A stretch of 64,000 bases of DNA from an uncultured Pseudoflavonifractor sp. (GCF_944387805.1 NZ_CALXGI010000001.1:95391-159390), one strand, 5' to 3'. Shown: positions 37,092 through 45,122, counted from the first letter of the stretch. Program-made: numbers and translations. Notes: a model not told the origin generated them from the letters alone.

Positions 37092-38111
37092 TTACTTGCC
37101 GTACTTGGAGATGATCTCCTCGGAGAAGAACTGCATGTGATCCCGGGTCTCCTCCAGAGTGCTGTCGGCGAAGATGAGGGCGGAGAAGGTGGTGACACCG
37201 GCCTCCATGTAGCGCTCCACCTGGGCCTTGACCTCGTCCACAGAGCCGATGAGGTTGCGCTCCATGTAGTTGGTGGCGTCCTTGCCCTTCATGGTGGACT
37301 TGCCCAGAGAGCAGCTGTGGCGGTAAATCTGAGACTTCTCCCAGCGCTCGATGGCCTCCTCGTGGGTCTTGGCGATGGAGACGGAGAGCTGGGGGGCGAT
37401 ATCAATGGTGGACACGTCGCGGCCCACGGCGTCGCAGGCCTCCTTCAGGGCGGCCACGCCGCTCTTGACCTCGGTGGGGGTCAGCAGGGCGGGCAGCCAG
37501 CCGGTGCCCCACTTGGCCACGCGGCGGTAGCTGTTGGAGGAGTTGCCGCCGAAGTAGAAGGCAAAGGGATCCTGGACGGGGTGGGGGAAGCTCTGACCAT
37601 TCTTGATGTCGAAGTACTTGCCCTTCACGGTCACGTTGTCCTGGGTGAACAGCTTGTGCATGATGTCCAGGGACTCGTCCAGCATCTCGCCCCGAACCAT
37701 CTCGTGGGCCTTGTCGCCGAACTCGGCCTCGAACTCCTCGCGGTAAGCGCCCAGACCGACGCCCAGCAGCAGGCGTCCGCCGGACAGGTGGTCCAGAGTG
37801 GCAATCTCCTTGGCCATGACCAGAGGATTGCGGAAGGGGATGACCAGCAGGGCGGTGGCAATCTTCAGCGTTGTGGTGCGCTCAGCGACAGCGGCCAGGG
37901 TGATCAGGGGAGAGTAGTACCGGGGCGCCTGGCCAAACTGCTCGCGGACATAGTCCTGGCTGGTGATGTGGTCGTTGCCCCACACGGAGTGGAAGCCCAG
38001 CTTCTCCGCGTAGATGGACAGATCCACCACATCGCGGACAGAGGAGTAGGGGATGGGGTACATCAGACCCTCGGTACCGGTGGCAATACCCAAACCAAAA
38101 TTCGCCTTCAT
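37092..38111 (-). CDS. LLM-class oxidoreductase, probably F420-dependent
   Basis: A 339-residue luciferase-like protein, paralogue of 24034-25071 (shared GTEGLMYPIP, SVWGNDHI, FGQAP and GAYREEFEAEFGD). The central region has LLGVGLGAYREEF and FYFGGNSSNSYRRVAKWGTGW, as in F420-dependent Mer-like and related enzymes. It follows cofC in the same operon, the best local argument for F420 as its cofactor. The substrate is unknown. Confidence 0.85.
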   Translation of the reverse strand: MKANFGLGIATGTEGLMYPIPYSSVRDVVDLSIYAEKLGFHSVWGNDHITSQDYVREQFGQAPRYYSPLITLAAVAERTTTLKIATALLVIPFRNPLVMAKEIATLDHLSGGRLLLGVGLGAYREEFEAEFGDKAHEMVRGEMLDESLDIMHKLFTQDNVTVKGKYFDIKNGQSFPHPVQDPFAFYFGGNSSNSYRRVAKWGTGWLPALLTPTEVKSGVAALKEACDAVGRDVSTIDIAPQLSVSIAKTHEEAIERWEKSQIYRHSCSLGKSTMKGKDATNYMERNLIGSVDEVKAQVERYMEAGVTTFSALIFADSTLEETRDHMQFFSEEIISKYGK

Positions 38112-38156
38112 AACAGTTCCTCCTTATATTAGTAAAAAAACGTGGTTGCTTCTCGT

Positions 38157-38774
38157 TTATTTTCTGCCGGCCTGGAGCAGATGTGCTCCGCTGCGGACGG
38201 AAATCAGATCGTCCGGCGTGTCCACATCCCAGGCGAAACCGGGTATATGGAGCACTGCCGGAGTGAGGCCCACAGCCGCGGCAGCGGCCTTGTGGGCGGC
38301 AAGGCTGTCCGCTCCAAAGGAGAAGGAGGGAAGCAGATCCGGAGGGGAGAGAATTATGCCGTTGGTGCCTTTGCCATGGCGATCAGGCAGAAGAACCAAG
38401 GGGTGCTCTTGCCCCGCGAGCAGGGCCTGGTCCAACTCCTCCGAAGTGAGCAGGGGCAGATCGCCCAGGGCAAAGAGCATGGTGGAGAATCCCTCCGACG
38501 CCAGCGTGCGGGAGGCGGTCATGGCCGCCTGATTTAGGTCGCCCGGGTCGGGGAGAAAGCGCACGGCGGGAAATTCCAGGGCCAGCAGCGCCCTTAACTG
38601 CTCATCGGGAGAGACCACGGCGGACAGATCCAGCAGGGAGCATGCTTCGGCAGTGCGGAGCATATGGCGCAGCATATCCAGGCACAGACTCTGCCGCTGG
38701 CCGGGCGTACAGACGCCGGCCAGCCGGGTCTTGGCCTGGAAAAGCCGCTTGACAGGAATAACAAGCGCGGTCAA
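38157..38774 (-). CDS. cofC: CofC-type 2-phospholactate/PEP guanylyltransferase
   Basis: A 205-residue nucleotidyltransferase from TTG 38774 (AAAAGGGG seven bases before). An upstream GTG at 38819 overlaps the regulator and is a less likely start. CofC landmarks are VIPVKRLFQAKTRL near the N-terminus, FALGDLPLL, DRHGKGTNGIILSP, FSFGADSLAAH and WDVDTPDDL. The enzyme activates 2-phospho-L-lactate or phosphoenolpyruvate with GTP to give the donor used by CofD. It follows the YheO-like regulator and precedes an LLM gene. Confidence 0.88.
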   Translation of the reverse strand: MTALVIPVKRLFQAKTRLAGVCTPGQRQSLCLDMLRHMLRTAEACSLLDLSAVVSPDEQLRALLALEFPAVRFLPDPGDLNQAAMTASRTLASEGFSTMLFALGDLPLLTSEELDQALLAGQEHPLVLLPDRHGKGTNGIILSPPDLLPSFSFGADSLAAHKAAAAAVGLTPAVLHIPGFAWDVDTPDDLISVRSGAHLLQAGRK

Positions 38775-38805
38775 TGCAATTCCCCTTTTCCGGGGTGGGT
38801 ATAAT

Positions 38806-39489
38806 TTATCCCCGGTCACTGTTCTGACTCTCTCTCAGATAGCGGTATACAGTCTGCTCAGAGACGTCCAGCTTTTTGGCGACCAGGGACACCGCCCCCT
38901 TCAGGGCAAAGATGCCTCTGGCCTGCATGCTGTCCACAGCCTGACGCTTTTCATCCGTGGTGAGCCGGTTGGGCGCCACGTCAAACCCGCTGAGCACCCG
39001 GTCAATGGCGTGGAAAAGGGTGTCGTCCACCGAGGAGGAGAAGGTCTCCACGCTGGACACCTGGGGTGCCGGCTCCTTGGGCGGCGCGTCAGGGTCGTCC
39101 CGGAGAACGGTGAATGCCTCAATAAGCCGCTGGGCGGCCAGCCAGTCCGTAATGTCAAAGTTGATGCAAAAGAGCCCTACCGTTACCCCGTCGTTATCCC
39201 GGATGAAAAAGGTGGAGGACTTGAGGCTTCGCTTTCCGTCAGGCGTAGTGCCGGCGTAGCTGACCACAAAATCCTTGTCCTGATAGCGGGGGTCGTGGAC
39301 CACCTCCAGGCCAAAGTCGGTGATGTGTCCGCCCACCTCGCGCCCGGTAATGTGGTTGTTGGCGATGGCTACAATGGAGTGCTCCAGGTTGGTTAAGTCG
39401 TGGAGGATGACCTCACAGTTTTCGCCAAACACCTGCCCGATATAGTCCACCAGGGGAATATACCGTTTCAAAATGGGGTTGACTTCCAT
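38806..39489 (-). CDS. YheO/DauR-like PAS transcriptional regulator
   Basis: A 227-residue regulator. The N-terminal PAS-like YheO domain (about 5-125) has FGENCEVILHDLT and FFIRDNDGVTVGLFCINFD. The C-terminal helix-turn-helix (about 175-222) has GIFALKGAVSLVAKKLDVSEQTVYRYLRE. It heads the minus-strand operon with cofC, fno and ridA and is divergent from the cofE operon. Motifs around AGTGTTAAA occur before its own gene, the cofE operon and the dpp operon, so it is the likely local regulator. The ligand is unknown. Confidence 0.88.
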   Translation of the reverse strand: MEVNPILKRYIPLVDYIGQVFGENCEVILHDLTNLEHSIVAIANNHITGREVGGHITDFGLEVVHDPRYQDKDFVVSYAGTTPDGKRSLKSSTFFIRDNDGVTVGLFCINFDITDWLAAQRLIEAFTVLRDDPDAPPKEPAPQVSSVETFSSSVDDTLFHAIDRVLSGFDVAPNRLTTDEKRQAVDSMQARGIFALKGAVSLVAKKLDVSEQTVYRYLRESQNSDRG

Positions 39490-39507
39490 AATTGATAACC
39501 TGTCCTT

Positions 39508-39529
39508 TTTTACATTGCAGTGTTAAACA
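39508..39529 (-). promoter_or_regulatory. Candidate operator of the regulator operon
   Basis: TTTTACATTGCAGTGTTAAA followed by CA lies 19 bases upstream of the regulator start and matches 25134-25155 at 19 of 22 bases. Its position suits autoregulation. Confidence 0.55.
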
Positions 39530-39761
39530 GAAGGATGCAAAAAGAAGCACAGCGACTCTTGCACGGAATTTGTGCCGGTTGAAGGGGATTGCATACTTCC
39601 TCAAGAATAGTGTGCTTTCTGATATTTTAAGATAATATTTTTTTAACATAATAAAAAAGAATTGTCAATATAGTGAGACAATCTTTCTAGACAAATGGGT
39701 GAAATCCTTTTCTAAAAACCTTGAAAATGGAAAAATAATACAAAAAATTGAGAGAAATGGT
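39530..39761. promoter_or_regulatory. AT-rich divergent intergenic region
   Basis: No gene. It has markedly lower GC than the genes. An inverted repeat ATTGTC (39661-39666) ... GACAAT (39677-39682) shares half sites with the palindrome in the dpp promoter. I found no FMN riboswitch core here despite the flavin-like transporter downstream. Confidence 0.4.
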
Positions 39762-39790
39762 TTGACCCTCAGGAAATGCTGTGCTATTTT
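39762..39790 (+). promoter_or_regulatory. Promoter of the F420 biosynthesis operon
   Basis: TTGACC (39762-39767), a 17-base spacer and TATTTT (39785-39790). The predicted leader is about 80 bases and contains the two operator-like sites. Confidence 0.75.
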
Positions 39791-39802
39791 ATTGAAAGGC
39801 AG

Positions 39803-39860
39803 TTTTATCACACTGTTACACTGAAAGACGGAAAAAGCCCGTTTATACAGTGTTTTACAG
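39803..39860 (+). promoter_or_regulatory. Operator-like sites in the cofE leader
   Basis: CACACTGTTACACTG (39809-39823) carries the motif on the opposite strand, and ACAGTGTTTTACA (39847-39859) carries it directly. Both resemble the 22-base sites at 25134 and 39508, and both lie downstream of the promoter, where a repressor could act. Confidence 0.45.
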
Positions 39861-39875
39861 AAGAGGAGGGGCGGT

Positions 39876-40673
39876 ATGAGCGGAATTTCCTTGATTCCTC
39901 TTACCGGAATTTGCGAGGTGGAGCCGGGAGACAACCTGGCGGAGCATATCTGGAGGGCTATGAGGGCGGACGGTGTGATGCCGGAGCAGGGTGACCTGCT
40001 GGTGGTGGCCCACAAGGTGGTGTCCAAAGCGGAAGGCCGGGTGGTGAATATGGCGGAGGTGAAGCCCGGGGCTGAGGCGGTGCGCCTGGCGGAGGAGACC
40101 GGCCATACGCCTGAGCTGACCCAGCTGATCCTGGATGAGTCCGAGCAGGTCTATCCTTACCGCGACCGCGGAATCCTGATGAGCCGCCATCGGCTGGGGT
40201 GGACCTGTGCCAACGCGGCCATTGACCACTCCAATGCCCCTGAGGGCCAGGCCATTCTGCTGCCGCTGGACCCGGATGAGAGCGCCAGAAAATTGCGTGA
40301 AGCGCTGAGGGAGCGGACGGGGGTGTCCATGCCGATCCTGATCAGCGATACTCACGGCCGTTCCCTTCGGGAGGGCATCATTGGCATTGCCGTGGGCTGC
40401 TGCGGCCTGGAGGCCGTGAAAAACTATGTAGGACGTACCGACCGCTTTGGACATCGTCTTAATGTGAGCCGGGAAGCGGTGGCCGACGAGCTGTGCGCCG
40501 CCGCCACGCTGTGCATGGGTCAGGCTGACGAGTCGGTGCCCGCCGTACTGATCCGGGGGTACGCCTATACCCCGGCGGAAACCGGTTCGGCGCCCCTGAA
40601 GCGGAAGCCGGAGCGGGAGCTCTTCCGCCCTGCCTGCGACAGAATCGTAAAAGAAGGAGGAAATTCCCTGTGA
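39876..40673 (+). CDS. cofE: Coenzyme F420:L-glutamate ligase, copy 1
   Basis: A 265-residue CofE. It starts PLTGICEVEPGDNLAE, then LLVVAHKVVSKAEGRVV (GTP/metal region), SRHRLGWTCANAAIDHSNAP, ILISDTHGRSLREGIIGIAVGCCGLEAVK and the late AVLIRGY. The enzyme adds one or more glutamates to F420-0 using GTP. RBS GAGGAGGGG. It is the first gene of the operon and overlaps the ECF gene by 4 bases. It differs considerably from the second CofE (41226-41960), so the two may add different glutamates or act on different substrates. Confidence 0.9.
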   Translation: MSGISLIPLTGICEVEPGDNLAEHIWRAMRADGVMPEQGDLLVVAHKVVSKAEGRVVNMAEVKPGAEAVRLAEETGHTPELTQLILDESEQVYPYRDRGILMSRHRLGWTCANAAIDHSNAPEGQAILLPLDPDESARKLREALRERTGVSMPILISDTHGRSLREGIIGIAVGCCGLEAVKNYVGRTDRFGHRLNVSREAVADELCAAATLCMGQADESVPAVLIRGYAYTPAETGSAPLKRKPERELFRPACDRIVKEGGNSL

Positions 40674-41233
40674 ATTCCAGACTGAAAAAAGATATTCTCG
40701 CCACGCTGCTGGGGACGCTGGCCTTTCTGATTATGCTGCTGGTGAGCATTCCTGTGATCCCCGCTGCAACGTTCCTGAAGTATGATCCCAGCGGGTTCCT
40801 GCTGCTTTTGTCGGGCGCGCTGCTGGGGCCCGCCTGCGGCGTGCTCTCCTGCTTTATCAAGGGCTTCCTCTATTTCATCACCGGCGCGGGCAATATTTTC
40901 GGTGTGACCAGCGACTTTCTGGCCAACATCATCTTTATGATTCCGGCAGTGCTGGTCATGCGGCGTGGGGGCGGCAGTGTCAAGGCCTCTGCGGCGGGCT
41001 GTGCCCTTGGCACTGTGCTGGCCACTCTGGCCATGATCCCCATCAACCTGGTGGTGCTCCGCCTGGAGCTGGGACTGATGCCCGACGCGGTGATGGCCAT
41101 GATGATCCCGGCCATTCTGCCCTTCAATCTGCTCAAGGGCGTGCTCAACTCTGTTATATACTTCCTGGCCGGCCGGCCTCTGAGCCGTCTGGTGGCCCGG
41201 CGCAGCGAGAGAGTGGGGAGCGGCCGTGAATAA
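40670..41233 (+). CDS. RibU-like ECF transporter S component
   Basis: A 187-residue integral membrane protein with about six hydrophobic segments. RibU-type landmarks are the FLKYDPSGF stretch near residue 40 and the C-terminal FNLLKGVLNSVIYFLAGRPLSRL. S components bind the vitamin and use a shared EcfAAT module encoded elsewhere. RibU takes riboflavin; because this gene lies between two cofE genes, overlapping both by 4-8 bases, I infer a deazaflavin such as FO, which closely resembles riboflavin, as a possible substrate. Plain riboflavin import is the alternative. Confidence 0.85.
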   Translation: MNSRLKKDILATLLGTLAFLIMLLVSIPVIPAATFLKYDPSGFLLLLSGALLGPACGVLSCFIKGFLYFITGAGNIFGVTSDFLANIIFMIPAVLVMRRGGGSVKASAAGCALGTVLATLAMIPINLVVLRLELGLMPDAVMAMMIPAILPFNLLKGVLNSVIYFLAGRPLSRLVARRSERVGSGRE

Positions 41234-41960
41234 ACTGGAGCTGTTTGCTGTTGAGGGCATCGGCGCCCTGAACCGGGGGGACGATCTGGCCGGACTGATT
41301 GCAGAGCGCTTTTCTCTGGAGGACGGCGACGTGGTGGTGATCTCCTCCAAGGCGGTGTCCAAGACAGAGGGGAACGTGTACACCCGGGAGGAGCTGCCGC
41401 CCTCCCCCTTTGCCCATACCCTGGCGGAGCGGACCGGCCACGACCCCTGGTACTGCGAGCTGGTGCTGCGGGAGAGTGCCGATATCGTCCGCATGGCGCC
41501 GGGCGTTGTGATTTCCCGTACCCGGCACGGCTTTGTGCTGGCGAATGCCGGGGTGGACGCCTCCAACGCCGGAGGCGAGGGACGCCTGGTGGCCCTGCCC
41601 AAGGACCCGGACGCCTCGGCCCGCCGCCTGAGGCAGGACTTCCTGGACAAGACGGGAAAGACTGTGGCGGTGATTGTCTCCGACACCTTTGGCCGGACCT
41701 GGCGGGTGGGTCAGACTGACCTGGCGGTGGGGGCGGCCGGCCTGGCTCCCCTCCGGGACTACCGGGGGGAGAAGGATGCCGACGGGAGGCTCATGTCCCG
41801 CACCAGCCTGGCCCACGCAGACGAGCTGGCCTCCGCTGCCGAGCTGGTCCGGGGCAAGGCGGAGGGAATTCCGGCTGTGGTGGTGCGGGGATATCCGTAT
41901 CAGGGGGACGGAGCGGCCTCGGAGCTGATTATGCCCGCCGAGCGGGATCTGTTTCGGTAA
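41226..41960 (+). CDS. cofE: Coenzyme F420:L-glutamate ligase, copy 2
   Basis: A 244-residue CofE paralogue: VEGIGALNRGDDLAGLI, VVVISSKAVSKTEGNVYT, ISRTRHGFVLANAGVDASNAG, VIVSDTFGRTWRVGQTDLAVGAAGLAPL and VVVRGYPYQG. These motifs are nearer the actinobacterial FbiB N-terminal domain than the first copy, judged by eye. A nitroreductase resembling the FbiB C-terminal domain follows 12 bases later, so the two together look like FbiB as separate genes. It overlaps the ECF gene by 8 bases. Confidence 0.9.
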   Translation: MNKLELFAVEGIGALNRGDDLAGLIAERFSLEDGDVVVISSKAVSKTEGNVYTREELPPSPFAHTLAERTGHDPWYCELVLRESADIVRMAPGVVISRTRHGFVLANAGVDASNAGGEGRLVALPKDPDASARRLRQDFLDKTGKTVAVIVSDTFGRTWRVGQTDLAVGAAGLAPLRDYRGEKDADGRLMSRTSLAHADELASAAELVRGKAEGIPAVVVRGYPYQGDGAASELIMPAERDLFR

Positions 41961-41972
41961 AGGGGTACTGAC

Positions 41973-42581
41973 ATGAACGAGATGCTGGATCTGATCCGCT
42001 CCCGCCGGTCTGTGCGGGAGTACGACACCCGTCTCATAGAGGAAGAGAAGGTGCGGGCCGTGCTGGAGGCCGGACTGCTGGCGCCCTCCGCCCATGACAG
42101 CCGCCCCTGGCACTTCGCTGTGGTATCTACGGCCGGGGGCAAAGAGAGGCTGCTCTCCGGCCTGGCCGCCCCCTTCCGTCAGGACATGGAGGCCGCCGGC
42201 CTGCCCCCTGAGACGGTGAAAGACCGGCTGACCCGCTCTCAGCGGATTTTCCGGGCCGCGCCGGTGCTCATCCTGGCCTTTGCGCCTGTGAGGCTGCCCG
42301 CCAATCCCCTGGACCGGACGGGCGGGCTGGAGGAAGTGCTGGAGATTCAGAGCGGCGCCCTGGCCTGCGGCCAGATGCTGCTGGCCGCCCACAGCCTGGG
42401 GCTGGGGATGTGCTGGTTCGCGGCGCCCTTGTTCTGCCCCATGGAGGCCTGCGCCGCCTGCGGCATGGACCCTGCCCAATGGCGGCCCCGCTGCCTGCTC
42501 ACCCTGGGTTATCCCGCCCCGGGCAGCGCGCCCAAGGACAAGTCCCCGGTGCGCCCCGAGGATTACCTGACATTCTTGTAA
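41973..42581 (+). CDS. Nitroreductase-like FMN protein resembling the FbiB C-terminal domain
   Basis: A 202-residue nitroreductase-fold protein. It opens RRSVREYD (FMN phosphate contact) and PSAHDSRPWHFAVV, and has an insert DMEAAGLPPETVKDRLTRSQ, then GLGMCWFAAPLF. The same order, including the GLP insert, is found in the FMN domain of mycobacterial FbiB, which reduces dehydro-F420-0. With CofE just upstream and CofD just downstream, I infer dehydro-F420-0 reduction, pointing to the PEP-derived route. A general nitroreductase is the less likely alternative. Confidence 0.8.
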   Translation: MNEMLDLIRSRRSVREYDTRLIEEEKVRAVLEAGLLAPSAHDSRPWHFAVVSTAGGKERLLSGLAAPFRQDMEAAGLPPETVKDRLTRSQRIFRAAPVLILAFAPVRLPANPLDRTGGLEEVLEIQSGALACGQMLLAAHSLGLGMCWFAAPLFCPMEACAACGMDPAQWRPRCLLTLGYPAPGSAPKDKSPVRPEDYLTFL

Positions 42582-42605
42582 TTTAAGAGAAAAGAGCTGA
42601 ACTGT

Positions 42606-43529
42606 ATGGCTACCGTTGTGTTTTCCGGCGGAGTGGGGGGCTCCCGCTTCCTCTCTGGCCTGTGCCGGGTGATGGACCCGGCCGATATCACCGTCATCTC
42701 CAACGTGGGAGACGACACCGAGTTCTACGGCCTCTATGTGTGTCCTGACATCGACATTGTCCTCTACACCCTGGCCGGACGCATCAATCCCAAGACCGGC
42801 TGGGGATTAGAGGGGGACACTTTCCAGGTGCTGGAGGCCCTGAAGAAACTGGGCCACCCCTGCTGGTTCAACCTGGGGGATCAGGATCTGGCCACTCATC
42901 TCCACCGCACCATGCGGCTGAAGGAGGGGTGGCCCCTGAGCCGGGTGACGGAAGAGCTGACCCGGCTCAACGGCCTGCCCCTCACCGTGCTGCCCGCCAC
43001 AGACCAGCGCCTGGAGACCCGGTTTGATACGCCTCTGGGAGATCTGCCCTTCCAGGAGTATATGGTGAAGCACCGCTGGCAGGTGGACATTGAGAAAATC
43101 CGTTTTGTAGGCGCGGAGAAGGCAAAGCCGGCCCCCGGCGTCCTGGAAGCCCTGGAGACCGCCGAGCGCATTGTGCTGGCCCCCAGCAACCCCTACATCA
43201 GCATCGGCGCCATCCTGGCCGTGCCCGGCATCCGGCAGGCTTTGGAGAAGGCCAAGTGCCCGGTGATTGCCGTCAGCCCCATTGTGGGCGGAAAGGCTAT
43301 CAAGGGCCCTGCCGCCCGGCTGCTGGAGCAGTTCGGCCAGCCTGTGTCCCCGGTGGGCGTGGCCCGGGTGTACCAGGGTCTGGTGAGCCGCATGGTCATC
43401 GACAACGCCGACCGGAATCTGGCCGGAGAGATCGAAGCCATGGGCATGTCCTGCGGCGTCACCGACACAATGATGGATACCTTACCCCGCAAGGAGGCTC
43501 TGGCCCGCTTTGTGCTGGAGCAGAAGTGA
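42606..43529 (+). CDS. cofD: CofD-type phospholactate transferase
   Basis: A 307-residue CofD/FbiA. The N-terminal motif is VVFSGGVGGSRFLSGL, then ISNVGDDTEFYGLYVCPDID, WFNLGDQDLATHL, LAPSNPYISIGAILAVPGIR and VSPIVGGKAIKGPAA, all typical. It transfers the phospholactyl or enolpyruvyl group from the CofC product to FO, making F420-0 or dehydro-F420-0. It is the last gene of the operon and closed by a strong terminator. It needs FO, whose synthase genes (cofG/cofH) are not in the window. Confidence 0.93.
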   Translation: MATVVFSGGVGGSRFLSGLCRVMDPADITVISNVGDDTEFYGLYVCPDIDIVLYTLAGRINPKTGWGLEGDTFQVLEALKKLGHPCWFNLGDQDLATHLHRTMRLKEGWPLSRVTEELTRLNGLPLTVLPATDQRLETRFDTPLGDLPFQEYMVKHRWQVDIEKIRFVGAEKAKPAPGVLEALETAERIVLAPSNPYISIGAILAVPGIRQALEKAKCPVIAVSPIVGGKAIKGPAARLLEQFGQPVSPVGVARVYQGLVSRMVIDNADRNLAGEIEAMGMSCGVTDTMMDTLPRKEALARFVLEQK

Positions 43530-43540
43530 ATCCAAACAGG

Positions 43541-43572
43541 AAAGCGCCCGGACCGAGCAGTCCGGGCGCTTT
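43541..43572 (+). terminator. Terminator of the F420 operon
   Basis: A 13-bp perfect stem (AAAGCGCCCGGAC) with a 6-base loop, ending in TTT. Confidence 0.88.
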
Positions 43573-43773
43573 CACATGTTCAGAGAAGGCTGTGTGCTGA
43601 ATCACAGTCCAAAGGAGGGGCTGGAGGGGAGCGGGAGAGGGACCGCTCTGCTCCGGCTTGAGATGGGGAAACAGAATGACTGCACAGCGGAAATCGTTAG
43701 CTAATGCTAACTATCCGTTGGGTAAATACTACCACAGCAATGGGAATATGTCAAGGGCTTTTGCAAAAAAACA

Positions 43774-43804
43774 GATCCGCGCCGGATTTTCTCCGGCGCG
43801 GATC
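43774..43804 (-). terminator. Terminator of the carboxypeptidase gene
   Basis: GATCCGCGCCGGA pairs perfectly across a 5-base loop and is followed on the minus strand by seven T residues. The 43573-43773 stretch holds no gene I can support. Confidence 0.92.
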
Positions 43805-43827
43805 CAAAACGGCGCAGTTGGAAGAAC

Positions 43828-44979
43828 TTACCCGGCCATAAACAGCCGGTTCAGGAAGCGGAGGAAGATGCCGGGCACTGTGAGCCGCGCCACGGCCCGC
43901 TCCGCTACAATGGGGATAGTCTGGAGAACCTGACCGTCCACGGTCACCACCATCTCGCCCAGCTTCTGCCCGGCCTCCACCGGGGCCTCCACGTTCTCGC
44001 ACAGGCTGATCTGGGAGGTCACGCCGTTGAGCTGGGCCTTGTCCACCAGAATACGGCTGGACTGAGACAGCACGGGCTGAACGCAGTCCGCCTCGCCCAG
44101 AAGTACGTCGATGGGGGGCAGGGCCTGGTCTGGGTAGACATCCATCAGGGTGTAGTTGGCAAAGCCGTAGTCCAGCAGGGCGCGGGCGGCGTCAAACCGG
44201 TCCTGGGAGGTGGGGGCTTTGAGCACCACGGCGATGAGCTCCATGCCGCCCCGCTCCGCTGTGGCGGAGAGGCAGTAGAGGGCGGAGTCGGTAGAGCCGG
44301 TTTTCAGACCTGTGGCGCCGTCGTAGAAGCGGATGAGCTTGTTGGTGTTGGTGAGCTGAAAGGCGCCGTCCCGCAGAGAGTCCATCCAGATAGTGGTGTA
44401 CTCCCGGATGGAGGGGTGGCTGAGAATCAGCTCCCTGCTCATGAGAGCGATGTCGTGGGCAGAGGTCAGATGCCCGGCGGCAGGCAGGCCGGTGCAGTTG
44501 ACAAAGGTGGTGTCTGCCATACCCAGCTCAGCGGCCCGCTGGTTCATCAGTGATACAAAGCCCTCCTCGCTGCCCGCCACCAGCTCGGCCAGGGCCACGG
44601 CGCCGTCGTTGGCGGACACGACGGCCACTGCCTTCAGCAGGTCGCGGACTGTCATCTGCTCCCCCTCCTTCAGCCAGATCTGGCTGCCGCCCATGGACAC
44701 TGCGTGGGCCGACATGGTCACCATCTGGTCCGGGGAGATGCGGCCGCTGTCAATGGCTTCCATCACCAGCAGCAGTGTCATGATCTTCGTCACGCTGGCG
44801 GGCTCCAGCTTGTCGTGGGAATTCTGTTCATAGAGAATGGTGCCGGTCTCCTTCTCCATCAGCACCGCCGCGCCGCAGTTGACTGTGGGCGCGCTGGACG
44901 CCGCCTGGGCCGTGGGGACGGAAGGCGCCAGAAGGACAGCGGCCAGCGCCGCCGCAAGGAGCTTTTTTCTGTGGTTCAT
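43828..44979 (-). CDS. D-alanyl-D-alanine carboxypeptidase (DacF/PBP5 type)
   Basis: A 383-residue exported protein with a signal peptide (about 1-26, AAALAAVLLAPSVPTAQA). Penicillin-binding motifs are SxxK in SVTK (about 63-66), SxN in SAND (about 123) and KTG (about 230). A C-terminal beta domain follows. It removes the terminal D-Ala from peptidoglycan stem peptides outside the membrane. It could be the sporulation form (DacF) or the vegetative DacA; the sequence alone does not decide. Single-gene unit. Confidence 0.92.
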   Translation of the reverse strand: MNHRKKLLAAALAAVLLAPSVPTAQAASSAPTVNCGAAVLMEKETGTILYEQNSHDKLEPASVTKIMTLLLVMEAIDSGRISPDQMVTMSAHAVSMGGSQIWLKEGEQMTVRDLLKAVAVVSANDGAVALAELVAGSEEGFVSLMNQRAAELGMADTTFVNCTGLPAAGHLTSAHDIALMSRELILSHPSIREYTTIWMDSLRDGAFQLTNTNKLIRFYDGATGLKTGSTDSALYCLSATAERGGMELIAVVLKAPTSQDRFDAARALLDYGFANYTLMDVYPDQALPPIDVLLGEADCVQPVLSQSSRILVDKAQLNGVTSQISLCENVEAPVEAGQKLGEMVVTVDGQVLQTIPIVAERAVARLTVPGIFLRFLNRLFMAG

Positions 44980-45069
44980 ATGGCAGTTCCTCCGTGGTTG
45001 ATTTCTAACACAGAGGATATGGAATTCTGTCCGGTTCTATACAGCGCAGAAAAATTTTGATGAACGGAC

Positions 45070-45102
45070 AAAAACACGCCCCGGCGTTTAACCGGAGCGT
45101 GT
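45070..45102 (-). terminator. Terminator of the flavodoxin gene
   Basis: ACACGC-CCCGG pairs with CCGG-GCGTGT with one mismatch; five T residues follow on the minus strand. Confidence 0.75.
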
Positions 45103-45122
45103 CAGGCAGAGGGGAAAGGGGC

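Noticed and set aside
39490..39875. Possible FMN riboswitch before the cofE/RibU-like operon
   Set aside because: The conserved FMN-riboswitch core sequences are absent; the region is AT-rich with short repeats only.
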